Shown here: positions 32,963-41,061 of the stretch, piece after piece
Layout: each line of letters begins with the position of its first letter
How positions within the stretch are numbered: position 1 is the stretch's first letter
Program-made: the position numbers and the translations under genes
Origin: LMUY01 sp965198565
GTDB taxonomy: Bacteria > Pseudomonadota > Alphaproteobacteria > Acetobacterales > Acetobacteraceae
Direction: 5' to 3'
DNA length: 64,000 nt
Assembly (NCBI GenBank): GCA_965198565.1
Contig: OZ240665.1
Location: 1,736,001 to 1,800,000 of the forward strand
Notes under the pieces: model-generated
Told to the model about the DNA's origin: nothing
Database searches by the model: none
Seen by the model: the letters and a program-made list of their open reading frames with translations, nothing else

Positions 32963-33658
32963 CTACTCTTTGCCAACGGAGGCGATGTTGCTGAACGGAG
33001 TTGTCAGCTTGCCGAGCTCCAGCGACACCACGCCGTTGCTGTTGGTCACTCCGGTCGCGGTGCCGGAGACGGTGAAGGGCACCGCCGAGGCGGTTGCGCT
33101 CGAACTGCCGCCGGTGACCGTGGCCGTGTAGACGCCATCGGGCAAGGTGCTGCCAGAGTTGTCGGTCCCGTTCCAGGTCCAGGTGTTGTTGCCGGCCGTG
33201 GAGGTCAGCGACGCATCCTTCACGTCGACGCCGGAGCTGTTGGTCAGAGAGATCGACACCGGCTCGGCCGTCGGCGTGGTGAAGTTGATCGCGCCGGTGC
33301 CATTCTGCAGCGCGAGCTGGGTGCTATTGACGGTGACCTGCTGGCCCACGATGCCGCTGGCCTGGATCGTCTCGGTGCCTTGTGTTGCCTGGATCAAGGT
33401 GGTCAGGCTCGAATTGGTGGTGATCTGCTGCTCCACCTCGCTGAACTGGACCAGCTCGGAGGTGAACTGGTTGGTGTCCATCGGGCTCGACGGGTCCTGG
33501 TTCTGCAACTGGGTGAGCAGCAGGTTCAAGAACGAGTTGAAGTTGTTGGTCAGCGAGGCGAGCGGATTTGCGGCCGCACTGCTGCTGGCACTGGCACTGG
33601 CACTGGCCGCTGCCGTAGTGGCCGTGCCGGTCGAAAGGCCCGAAATAGAACCGCTCAT
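32963..33658 (-). CDS. flgD: FlgD, hook-capping protein
   Basis: Scaffold protein of 231 aa required for hook assembly. The N-terminal region carries the family signature FLNLLLTQLQNQDPSSPMDT followed by FTSELVQFSEVEQQ. The C-terminal half is a FlgD Ig-like/tudor region (TWTWNGTDNSGSTLPDGVYT). An Ala/Ser-rich stretch near residues 14-30 is low complexity. It begins 12 nt after the fliK stop, so fliK and flgD form one unit. Confidence 0.95.
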   Translation of the reverse strand: MSGSISGLSTGTATTAAASASASASSSAAANPLASLTNNFNSFLNLLLTQLQNQDPSSPMDTNQFTSELVQFSEVEQQITTNSSLTTLIQATQGTETIQASGIVGQQVTVNSTQLALQNGTGAINFTTPTAEPVSISLTNSSGVDVKDASLTSTAGNNTWTWNGTDNSGSTLPDGVYTATVTGGSSSATASAVPFTVSGTATGVTNSNGVVSLELGKLTTPFSNIASVGKE

Positions 33659-33670
33659 CGCTGCTTCCCT

Positions 33671-34936
33671 CTAGGCTGTGATATCGACGCCGGCGCGCAG
33701 CCGGGTGGTCGTGGTGGTTGATCTCGTCGCAGACTCGATGCCGGAACCCCATGCGCCGGGCTCATCGCCCGAACCCCAGGCGGACGATGCCTGGGACGAT
33801 GGGCGGCCCTGCTGGCCGCCGGATTGCTCGCCCGCGGCCGAACCGCCGCCGCCGCCGAGGCTGCCCCCGGCGCCGCCACTGAAGCCGTCGGGCGCGGTGG
33901 GTTCAGGCTTGGCCAAGCTCAGGCTCAGCGTTCTGCCGTCCTGCGGCAAGCCGGCGCTGTCCAAGGCGTGGTGAAGCTGCGCTTGGTCGGCGACCAGAAG
34001 CTGCAGCGTGTCCGCCCGGTCGGCGGTGACGTGCACGCTGGCGCTGCCATCGGCCGCGCGGTCGATCTGGATGTGGACGCGGCCGAGCTCGCCCGGGTTC
34101 AGTTGCAGCGTCAGTTGGCCGCCGCCGGCCGCATGCGACAGTTGCACCAGGGCGGGAGCCACTTGCTGGCTTGCTTTCCCTGCGGCCCCATTCGCGGCCG
34201 GCGCGGCCGTTGCCACCTGCGGGCCCTTGGCCGGTGCCGCGGCCAGGAGTGCGGGATCGATGGCCTGAGATGCGCTCGCGGGGCCGGATGCGGTCAAGCT
34301 ACGAGGCAGCGTGACGAGCGCGGTCTCCGAAGCGTTTGCAGCAGGTCCGGCCTGGCCTGCAGCGGCGGAGATCTCCGCGAGGTCCGGCGCTGTCGAGTCT
34401 ATAGTATATGCAGGTCCGGCCTGTCGCGCTGGCGGAGCATTGGCCTCGACCGCAGGGGCTGGCTGGCTGGCGCCGAGCTTGAGGGTGACGGGCAGGCTTG
34501 GCTGCGAAATGGGTGCGGTGGGCGTTGGATCGATGACTGGGGCCGCGCCCGGCTGCGCCGACAACGAGCGTGACGCCAGACCCCTGGGCGTGTCGCCCGA
34601 CTTAGGTGCTGCCTTGGATGGAGACCCCGCCTTCACCGCACGCGACGCGTCTGTACCTGCCGAGTTGGCCTTCGCGGCCTCGCCGGCAGCGTCTTCGACG
34701 AGGGGCGCGTCTGCCGAAGCCGGGGGTGGAAGAACGGCCGACGAAGAACTCGCGGCGGGGTGCGTCAAGGCTTGCAACTCGGACAGGAGGGCGGCAAAGG
34801 GCGTGGCTGACGAACTCGCCGAAGCGGGCGCGGCCGTCGGGCTGCCGCTCGGCGCGGCGCCGCGGGTTTGCGGGCCCGCCAACACGCTCGCGAGCGATTG
34901 CAGGGCATCGAAGTGACGAAGGGGCGTGTTGCTCAT
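33671..34936 (-). CDS. fliK: FliK, hook-length control protein
   Basis: A 421-aa exported ruler protein. The first about 270 residues are Ala/Ser/Pro-rich and disordered. The conserved Flg_hook domain follows (LQLNPGELGRVHIQIDRAAD, ADTLQLLVADQAQLHHALDS AGL split here by a space, about 275-350), then a Gly/Ser-rich tail. It switches export from hook to filament proteins via FlhB. The start is ATG at 34936; an in-frame TTG lies one codon earlier. It is divergent from flgE. Confidence 0.92.
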   Translation of the reverse strand: MSNTPLRHFDALQSLASVLAGPQTRGAAPSGSPTAAPASASSSATPFAALLSELQALTHPAASSSSAVLPPPASADAPLVEDAAGEAAKANSAGTDASRAVKAGSPSKAAPKSGDTPRGLASRSLSAQPGAAPVIDPTPTAPISQPSLPVTLKLGASQPAPAVEANAPPARQAGPAYTIDSTAPDLAEISAAAGQAGPAANASETALVTLPRSLTASGPASASQAIDPALLAAAPAKGPQVATAAPAANGAAGKASQQVAPALVQLSHAAGGGQLTLQLNPGELGRVHIQIDRAADGSASVHVTADRADTLQLLVADQAQLHHALDSAGLPQDGRTLSLSLAKPEPTAPDGFSGGAGGSLGGGGGSAAGEQSGGQQGRPSSQASSAWGSGDEPGAWGSGIESATRSTTTTTRLRAGVDITA

Positions 34937-35056
34937 CAATCAAGTCATCGCAAAAGCCATGCCGTACTTGCGTTCGGACGAAGCGGCCAGCCAAGCGCAG
35001 GAACCGGCGTCGGCCAAGAGGTTTCGGGCCGTCGCGCGAGCGTATAACCGGCCGCG

Positions 35057-35086
35057 CGGCACTATTTGCCGGGTGCTATTTGCCGG
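35057..35086. promoter_or_regulatory. Inverted repeat CGGCA-N5-TGCCG and adjacent half-site upstream of flgE
   Basis: CGGCACTATTTGCCG at 35058-35072 is an inverted repeat with 5-bp arms. The right half (CTATTTGCCGG) is repeated directly 14 bp later at 35076-35086. The core matches the palindrome at 32933. It lies about 78 bp upstream of the sigma-54-like promoter at 35148, an enhancer-like distance. Confidence 0.5.
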
Positions 35087-35147
35087 CCCGGCGCGATCCG
35101 GCCGCATCTTGCAGACAGTAGACGGCGCCTGGGCTTCGTTTCATGGC

Positions 35148-35162
35148 TGGCATGGTTTGTGC
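35148..35162 (+). promoter_or_regulatory. flgE: Sigma-54-like -24/-12 promoter for flgE
   Basis: TGGCATG-GTTT-GTGC matches the TGGCACG-N4-TTGC consensus with one mismatch in each half. The invariant GG (35149-35150) and GC (35161-35162) have the exact 10-nt spacing. Transcription would start near 35174, giving a leader of about 85 nt before flgE. Confidence 0.65.
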
Positions 35163-35166
35163 GGAG

Positions 35167-35217
35167 CACTGCCTTGCGGCGGCACTGCCGTGCGGCGGTG
35201 GAGCACTGCTCCGCCGC
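35167..35217 (+). repeat. 16-bp tandem repeat and hairpin in flgE leader
   Basis: CACTGCCTTGCGGCGG at 35167-35182 is repeated with one mismatch at 35183-35198. The second copy then pairs with downstream bases: GCGGCGG (35192-35198) and AGC (35202-35204) with GCTCCGCCGC (35208-35217), loop ACT, bulge TGG. The structure would lie in the flgE 5' UTR. Confidence 0.55.
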
Positions 35218-35257
35218 TCTGCGGTTTCGCGCTGGTCTTCATTGGGAGTGTATTGAC

Positions 35258-36580
35258 ATGGGTTCGTTGTTTGGCGCTTTGGATACGGCGGTCAGTGGGC
35301 TCAGCTCGCAATCTGCGGCCTTCAGCAACATCAGCGATAACGTCGCGAACAGCCAGACGACCGGCTACAAGGACATCAACACCACGTTCGACGACTACCT
35401 CACGAACAGCACCGCATCGGTGAACGACTCGGGCTTCGTGGGCGCGACGCCGCAGTACGAGAACAACGTGCAGGGATCCATCTCGTCGTCCACCAACCCG
35501 CTGGCGGTGGCCATCTCCGGCCAGGGCTTTTTCCAAGTGACGCAAGAGACCAGTAACGCGACGCAAGCCACCGTGCTCAGCTCGCAACCCGAATACACCA
35601 GGAACGGCGACTTTTCGCTCGACAAGAACGGCTACCTGGTCAACGACGTGGGGCAGGTGCTGAATGGCTGGAACGTCAATCCAGCCACGGGCTTGATCAA
35701 CCAGACGCAGGTCGCGCCGATCACCATCAATCAAAGTGCGTTTGCCCCCGTCGCGACCCAGAACGTGACGCTGAACGCCAACCTGCCGGCGACGCCCACC
35801 ACGGCCACGGCCACGGCCGCCTCGCCGCTTGCCTCGCAGATCAACGTGTATGACGCAGATGGAACGATCCACACGGTGTCGCTGAACTGGGTGCAGAACT
35901 CGGCCAACAACTGGACCGTGTCAATTTCGGCGCCGGATTCGAACCCACCCACGCTCGGCACCGCGAACGTCCAGTTCGGCAATGCTTCGGTCAACGACAC
36001 GCCGGCCGGGACGATTGGCACCATCACCGGCGGCACTGGCACGGTCACCACCTCCACCTACGGCGCCAACAGCCCGGCAACGCTCGGCTTCACCGCCAAT
36101 TTCGGCAACGGCACGCAGCCGATCACGCTCAATCTCGGCAGCTATGGCGGCGCCAGCGGCGTCACGCAATATGCCGGCAGCAGCTACACGCTCGAGGGGA
36201 TCAGCCAGGATGGCGTGGCGCCCGGCTCGTTCAGCGGCGTCAGCCTGCAGACCAGCGGCGACGTGGTGGCCAACTACAACAACGGCCAGACGCGCATCGT
36301 CGGCCAAATCCCGCTGACCACCTTTGCCGATCCGGACCAGTTGCAGAAGCAAAACGGCCAGGCCTACACGCCCACCATCAACTCCGGCGTCGCTCTGGCA
36401 CAGGGAGCGGGCGACGGGGCGGCGGGATCCCTGGTCACCAGTTCCCTAGAAGGCTCCAATGTGGACATCGCGACCGAGTTCACCAAGCTCATCGTGGCCC
36501 AGCAGGCGTATTCCGCCAACGCGAAGGTCGTCTCGACGGCCAACACCCTGCTGCAGACCACCCTCGACATGAAGCAGTAG
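35258..36580 (+). CDS. flgE: FlgE, flagellar hook protein
   Basis: Hook subunit of 440 aa. The N-terminal rod/hook motif is ALDTAVSGLSSQSAAFSNIS followed by DNVANSQTTGYK. The C-terminal D0 helix is EFTKLIVAQQAYSANAKVVS. The middle is Thr/Asn/Gly-rich, as usual for the surface domains. The ATG at 35258 is 9 nt after GGGAG. First gene of the plus-strand flagellar run, behind a sigma-54-like promoter. Confidence 0.96.
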   Translation: MGSLFGALDTAVSGLSSQSAAFSNISDNVANSQTTGYKDINTTFDDYLTNSTASVNDSGFVGATPQYENNVQGSISSSTNPLAVAISGQGFFQVTQETSNATQATVLSSQPEYTRNGDFSLDKNGYLVNDVGQVLNGWNVNPATGLINQTQVAPITINQSAFAPVATQNVTLNANLPATPTTATATAASPLASQINVYDADGTIHTVSLNWVQNSANNWTVSISAPDSNPPTLGTANVQFGNASVNDTPAGTIGTITGGTGTVTTSTYGANSPATLGFTANFGNGTQPITLNLGSYGGASGVTQYAGSSYTLEGISQDGVAPGSFSGVSLQTSGDVVANYNNGQTRIVGQIPLTTFADPDQLQKQNGQAYTPTINSGVALAQGAGDGAAGSLVTSSLEGSNVDIATEFTKLIVAQQAYSANAKVVSTANTLLQTTLDMKQ

Positions 36581-36595
36581 GCTTAGGCGACGACC

Positions 36596-38119
36596 GTGGA
36601 CCTCAACGCCGCCCTTCACATCGCCAGCAGCGGGATTGCCGCTGTGAACGCCCAGTTGGCCGTCACGTCGCAGAACGTCGGCAACGCCAGCACGCCCGGC
36701 TATGCGACCGAGACGGTGGCGCAGTCCGACCTGACGGCTGGCGGGGTCGGCGACGGCGTGGCGACCGGCCCGGCGGTGCTGACCACCAACCCGCAACTGC
36801 AGGCCTCGGTGCTGAGCCAGAATGCCGACGTGGCCGGCCAGCAGATTAGCTCCGACGCGCTGGCCTCGCTGGACGCCCTGCAGGGCACCACCGGCGCGGG
36901 CGACGACCTGGCCAGCCAACTCGGCGCCTTGAGCAACGCCTTCACCGTGCTCGGCTCCAACCCCGCCGACGAGACGCAGCAGGGCGCAGTGGTCGAGGCG
37001 GCGCAGACGCTGGCCACTGGCATCCAGAACCAGGCCAGCGGCTACGCGGCGGCGCGGCAGACGGCGCAGAACGGCGTGGTGACCAACGTGACCGCCCTCA
37101 ACACGGCGGTCCAGGCGATCGGGACCCTCTCGCAGCAGATCGTTGCGGCGCAGGCGACTGGGATCAGCACGGCGGACCTGCAGGTGCAGCTCAACGTGCA
37201 TGAGCAGACCGCGTCGCAGCTCTCTGGCATGCAGTTCCTCACGCAGCAGAACGGCGGCGTGATCGCGATCCAGGGCGGCAGCCAGGTCAACATCAATGGC
37301 CCATCGCCGGGCCCGTTCAGCATCGCGCAGGCCACCCTGGGCACCGGCTCGGCGGCGCCCCCGCTGCTGCTGCAGGGGCAGAACATCACCAGCCAGGTGA
37401 CGACGGGGAGTATCGGCGCCCAGCTCGGCCTGCGCGACACGACGATCCCCTCGCTGCAGGCCGGCCTGGACCAGTTCGCCGGAACGTTGGCGAAGCGCTT
37501 CAACGACCAGGGCCTGAAGCTGTTCACCGACCCACAGGGCAATGTGCCCGGCGCGGGCACCACGACGCCCCAGGTCTACACCGGCTTCTCGGGCATCATC
37601 CGGGTCAACGCGCAGGTGACGGCCAGCCCCAACCTGGTCCGCGACGGCACCGGAGCGGCCAGTACGGCGGCGGGGGCGGCGCCGTTCACACCCAACCCGC
37701 CGCTGACGGCAGGCGGGCAGGCGGGGTTTGCGACCCTGATCAACAACGTGCTGAACTACGCCCTCGGCAGCAACATCGCTGCTGGCGTGACGCAGACCCC
37801 GCCGGCCACGACCGGGCTGGGCGGGGCCGGCACGCTCTCGCTGCCTTATGGCGCCGGCAGCACGTTGAACGACTTTGCCGCCAACCTGGTCAGCAATCAG
37901 TCCCAGCAAGCCAACACCGCCCAGACGATGCTAACGAATGGTCAAGCTTTGCAGTCGACACTGCAGACCAAGCTGCAGACCCAGACAGGCGTTTCGGTGG
38001 ACAACGAGCTTTCTAACTTGGTGGTGCTACAGAACTCCTACGGCGCGAACGCCAAGATCATCAGCGCGGTGCAATCCATGTGGAACGACCTGGTTCAAGC
38101 CGTGGCCGGCACCGCCTGA
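36596..38119 (+). CDS. flgK: FlgK, hook-filament junction protein 1
   Basis: HAP1 of 507 aa. It has the N-terminal flagellar motif (LHIASSGIAAVNAQLAVTSQ then NVGNASTPGY) and the C-terminal heptad segment VDNELSNLVVLQNSYGANAK. The start is GTG at 36596, 15 nt after the flgE stop. The TGATG junction at its end couples it to flgL. It joins the hook to the filament with FlgL. Confidence 0.95.
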   Translation: MDLNAALHIASSGIAAVNAQLAVTSQNVGNASTPGYATETVAQSDLTAGGVGDGVATGPAVLTTNPQLQASVLSQNADVAGQQISSDALASLDALQGTTGAGDDLASQLGALSNAFTVLGSNPADETQQGAVVEAAQTLATGIQNQASGYAAARQTAQNGVVTNVTALNTAVQAIGTLSQQIVAAQATGISTADLQVQLNVHEQTASQLSGMQFLTQQNGGVIAIQGGSQVNINGPSPGPFSIAQATLGTGSAAPPLLLQGQNITSQVTTGSIGAQLGLRDTTIPSLQAGLDQFAGTLAKRFNDQGLKLFTDPQGNVPGAGTTTPQVYTGFSGIIRVNAQVTASPNLVRDGTGAASTAAGAAPFTPNPPLTAGGQAGFATLINNVLNYALGSNIAAGVTQTPPATTGLGGAGTLSLPYGAGSTLNDFAANLVSNQSQQANTAQTMLTNGQALQSTLQTKLQTQTGVSVDNELSNLVVLQNSYGANAKIISAVQSMWNDLVQAVAGTA

Positions 38120-39171
38120 TGAACATCGGGGACAATGGTCCGCTGGGTCAGGCGATCTATAATAGCAGCGTGGTGCAACAGCAGCTCGACAAGCTGACGC
38201 AGCAGGTGTCGTCCGGCTATGCGGCCAGCAACTACGGTGGCCTTGGCGCGAATGCGTCTGTGGCGATCGATCTACAACCCCAGATCACCTCGCTGACGGC
38301 GCAGCAATCGGCGATCAATGTCGCCACCGGGCAGATCGGGGTGGCGCAAACGGCGTTGGCGCAGATCAACACCATCGCCACCAACCTCAATGCCGAAATC
38401 CCGACGCTGACCAACATCAACCCGAACCAGGTGACGTATGTGGCCAATGCCGCCCGGTCGGCGCTGCAGCAGGTGGCGAGCCTGCTCGATACCACGTACG
38501 GCAGCAATTACGTATTCGCTGGCACCGACAGCGCCAACCCGCCGATCCCCAACCCGAGCCAGATCACGTCCGCAGCCTTCTTCACCCAGATTGGGACGGC
38601 GGTGCAGAATCTCGGCACCAGCGGCTCGGCCGCCACGCTGGCCAGCGCAGTGAGCGCGCTGAGCACCAACTCGCCGTTCAGCACGGCCCTGCAGAATGGC
38701 TCGGCCAGCAGTCTGACGCCGACGCTGCAACTCGCCACCGGAGCTCCCGTTCCGACCGGGATTATTGCCAACCGGAACACGCTGGTGCCGGCAAGCACGG
38801 GGGCGAACAGCACCGGTTCTTATACGCAGGACATCATCCTGAGCCTGACCACACTGGCCAATCTCACACCCAGCCAAGTGAACACCGCCGGCTTCACCAG
38901 CCTTGTGCAAGGAACGCAGGCAACACTGTCCAACGCGATCAGCAGCATGGGTTTGGACGCCGGTTCGCTGGGCAATATCCAGTCTGACTTGACTGCGCAG
39001 CAAACTCACTTGGGCGACACGAGCACGGCGCTGACGTCGCAAGTCTCTTCGGTGGAAGACGCCAACATGGCGCAAACCATCTCCGACATTTCGGAGGTGC
39101 AAACTCAGCTCACGGCCAGCTACAAGATAATTTCGGAACTAAAAAGTCTCTCCCTGGCGAATTACATCTGA
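38119..39171 (+). CDS. flgL: FlgL, hook-filament junction protein 3
   Basis: Flagellin-like junction protein of 350 aa. The N-terminal D0/D1 helices (YNSSVVQQQLDKLTQQVSSG) and the C-terminal helices (SSVEDANMAQTISDISEVQT then QLTASYKIISELKSLSLANY) match the flagellin fold. The order after flgK and the lack of a flagellin-type start (MSLNS) identify it as FlgL. Its ATG shares one base with the flgK stop. Confidence 0.93.
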   Translation: MNIGDNGPLGQAIYNSSVVQQQLDKLTQQVSSGYAASNYGGLGANASVAIDLQPQITSLTAQQSAINVATGQIGVAQTALAQINTIATNLNAEIPTLTNINPNQVTYVANAARSALQQVASLLDTTYGSNYVFAGTDSANPPIPNPSQITSAAFFTQIGTAVQNLGTSGSAATLASAVSALSTNSPFSTALQNGSASSLTPTLQLATGAPVPTGIIANRNTLVPASTGANSTGSYTQDIILSLTTLANLTPSQVNTAGFTSLVQGTQATLSNAISSMGLDAGSLGNIQSDLTAQQTHLGDTSTALTSQVSSVEDANMAQTISDISEVQTQLTASYKIISELKSLSLANYI

Positions 39172-39271
39172 TTTCTTCACTCCGCATTAATCATTCTGGC
39201 CGATGATAGCGTCCAGCCCACCAAAAGCGTGGGGCAGGCTTTCACCTTCAGGATCAGCAAGGTAAGATACC

Positions 39272-40171
39272 ATGTCCCTTAATTCGGTTAACACAAACGT
39301 CGGCGCCTCCATCGCTTTGCAGTCGCTCAACCACACGAGTTCCGAGCTATCGGCGACGGAAAAGCAGATTTCCACCGGCTATCGCGTCAACGACGCGTCG
39401 GACGATGGTGGTGCTTTCGCCGTCGCGCAGAACGTGCGCTCGAACGTGAGCGCGCTCACCAGCGTCAATCAGCAGCTTGGCAATGCCGCGGGCCTTGTCA
39501 CCACTGCCGAGACGTCGCTGACGAGTATCTCGAACGACCTGACAACGGCCAAGGGCCTGCTCGTGAAGATCGCGGATTCCTCGATTTCGGACGATCAGCG
39601 CTCGCAGTACCTGACGTCGTTCAACAGCCTGGTCTCGAGCATCGCCGACGCCGTGGATGGCTCGACCTATAACGGCCAGACGCTGCTGGGTTCTGCTTCG
39701 GGTGCGGTGGCGGGCACGTCCAAGACCGTCATCAACAACGAGGCGGGCGCTACCTACACGATTCAAGGCGAAAACAACGCCACCACGGCGAACAGCTTGG
39801 CCGCCTTGGTGGGCAGCACCTTCACGCGCACCACGGCGGGCGTGAGCAGCTTCGGCTCGGTCGCTCTGAGCGCGGCGCAAACCGCGGCCGTAGCGGCTCT
39901 CGCCTCCGGTGGTGCCTTCAACACGCTTCAGACCGCGGTCTCCAATCAGCTCAACCAGATTGGTGCCGATTCCAACTACCTGGGCACCCAGCAGACGTTC
40001 AACAGCGACAAAATCGATAGCTTGAACTCTGGCCTTGGCTCTCTGGTGGACGCCAACCTGTCGCAAGAATCCGCGCTGCTGCAGTCTTTGCAGATCAAGC
40101 AGCAGCTCGGGACGCAGTCTCTGTCGATCGCTAACCAGGCACCGCAAAGCCTGCTCAGCCTGTTCAAGTAA
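39272..40171 (+). CDS. fliC: Flagellin
   Basis: Filament subunit of 299 aa. The N-terminal D0/D1 helices start SLNSVNTNVGASIALQSLNH and continue TEKQISTGYRVNDASDDGGA; the C-terminal part ends QQLGTQSLSIANQAPQSLLS. The variable middle is short, as in other alphaproteobacterial flagellins. AAGGTAAG precedes the ATG. The 100-bp leader has no convincing sigma-54 or sigma-28 promoter; expression may depend on FlbT/FlaF acting on the leader, as in Caulobacter. Confidence 0.96.
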   Translation: MSLNSVNTNVGASIALQSLNHTSSELSATEKQISTGYRVNDASDDGGAFAVAQNVRSNVSALTSVNQQLGNAAGLVTTAETSLTSISNDLTTAKGLLVKIADSSISDDQRSQYLTSFNSLVSSIADAVDGSTYNGQTLLGSASGAVAGTSKTVINNEAGATYTIQGENNATTANSLAALVGSTFTRTTAGVSSFGSVALSAAQTAAVAALASGGAFNTLQTAVSNQLNQIGADSNYLGTQQTFNSDKIDSLNSGLGSLVDANLSQESALLQSLQIKQQLGTQSLSIANQAPQSLLSLFK

Positions 40172-40177
40172 TCGGTT

Positions 40178-40206
40178 CCTCGGGAGCGGCGTAACCGCTC
40201 CCGAGG
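40178..40206 (+). terminator. 12-bp perfect hairpin between flagellin and flbT
   Basis: CCTCGGGAGCGG (40178-40189), loop CGTAA, then its exact complement (40195-40206). It begins 6 nt after the flagellin stop and ends 34 nt before flbT. No T-run follows, so it may be a partial terminator or a 3' stabiliser that keeps flagellin mRNA in excess over flbT. Confidence 0.75.
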
Positions 40207-40239
40207 CTTCCGATCTGCAAGCCCTGGTCAGGAAAATCC

Positions 40240-40668
40240 ATGTCTAATCTTGTACTCGAGTTGCGGCAAGGCGAGGTGATGATCGTCAATGGGGCGCCCA
40301 TCCGCTTCCGCACCAAATCTCGTATCGAGCTCACTGCGCACGCTCGTTTTCTATTTGGCAAGCAGATCATGCAGCCGGATCAAGCCGATAGCCCAGCCCG
40401 CCGCATCTACTTTGCCCTGCAGTCTGCCTATATCGGCGCCGACGATGAGCGGCCCCGCGGCCTCGTGGCAGCGCGCGAATTGATCGGACAATTCAAGGAA
40501 GCGACGTCCTCCAAGCTCGCTTGCGAGATACTGGACCGGGCGCTGTCCGCCGCGGAAGCCGATGATTGCTACAGCGCCTTGAAATTGGCGCGGCGTATCA
40601 TCCGCCATGAAGACACGGTGCTGGGCCGTGTGCCTAGCCCCACCCCGGTTGCCCAAGCAGCCGAATAG
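40240..40668 (+). CDS. flbT: FlbT, post-transcriptional regulator of flagellin
   Basis: A 142-aa protein with the FlbT pattern LELRQGEVMIVNGAPIRF, LTAHARFLFGKQIM, RRIYFALQSAYIG. In Caulobacter, FlbT binds the flagellin mRNA leader and lowers its stability when the hook is unfinished. Here it lies immediately downstream of the flagellin gene and 16 nt before flaF, so the regulators are cotranscribed with, or after, their target. Confidence 0.94.
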   Translation: MSNLVLELRQGEVMIVNGAPIRFRTKSRIELTAHARFLFGKQIMQPDQADSPARRIYFALQSAYIGADDERPRGLVAARELIGQFKEATSSKLACEILDRALSAAEADDCYSALKLARRIIRHEDTVLGRVPSPTPVAQAAE

Positions 40669-40684
40669 CGAAAGGAGCCAAACA

Positions 40685-41026
40685 ATGGCAACAATGATGC
40701 GCGCAGCGCGGGCTTATCAAGCATCCGCAGACAATCGCAGCCTCCGTGCCCAAGAGGCGGATGTCTTCATGCGTGCCAACGGTGCGCTTCGTTCCGCGCT
40801 GATTGGTTCTCCGGTCGACCGCGTGCGAGCCCTGGCGGACAATCGTCGCCTTTGGCTGACGGTGGTTGGCGTAGTCATGGACCCGGGCAACAAACTGCCA
40901 GCGCCGCTTCGTGCCTCAATCGTCTCGGTCGGTCGCTCGGTACAGCGCGAAATGGACGCCACCTCGCCGGATCTCGACTTCCTGATTGCGGTCAACGAGA
41001 ACGTCGTCGCCGGGCTCTGCGCCTGA
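40685..41026 (+). CDS. flaF: FlaF, flagellin synthesis regulator
   Basis: A 113-aa helical protein of the FlaF family (ARAYQASADNRSLRAQEADV, ADNRRLWLTVVGVVMDP, PDLDFLIAVNENVVAGL). It is required for flagellin synthesis and acts opposite to FlbT. The ATG at 40685 is 6 nt after AAAGGAGCC, a strong ribosome site; the longer open frame overlaps flbT and is not used. Confidence 0.94.
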   Translation: MATMMRAARAYQASADNRSLRAQEADVFMRANGALRSALIGSPVDRVRALADNRRLWLTVVGVVMDPGNKLPAPLRASIVSVGRSVQREMDATSPDLDFLIAVNENVVAGLCA

Positions 41027-41061
41027 TCGGCCGCGATCTCTAGCAGACGCAGAGAGCGGGC

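Noticed and set aside
39172..39271. Sigma-54 or sigma-28 promoter in the flagellin leader
   Set aside because: CTGGCCGATGATAGC has GG-N9-GC rather than N10, and the GCCGATGA sigma-28-like box lacks a TAAA element at proper spacing.
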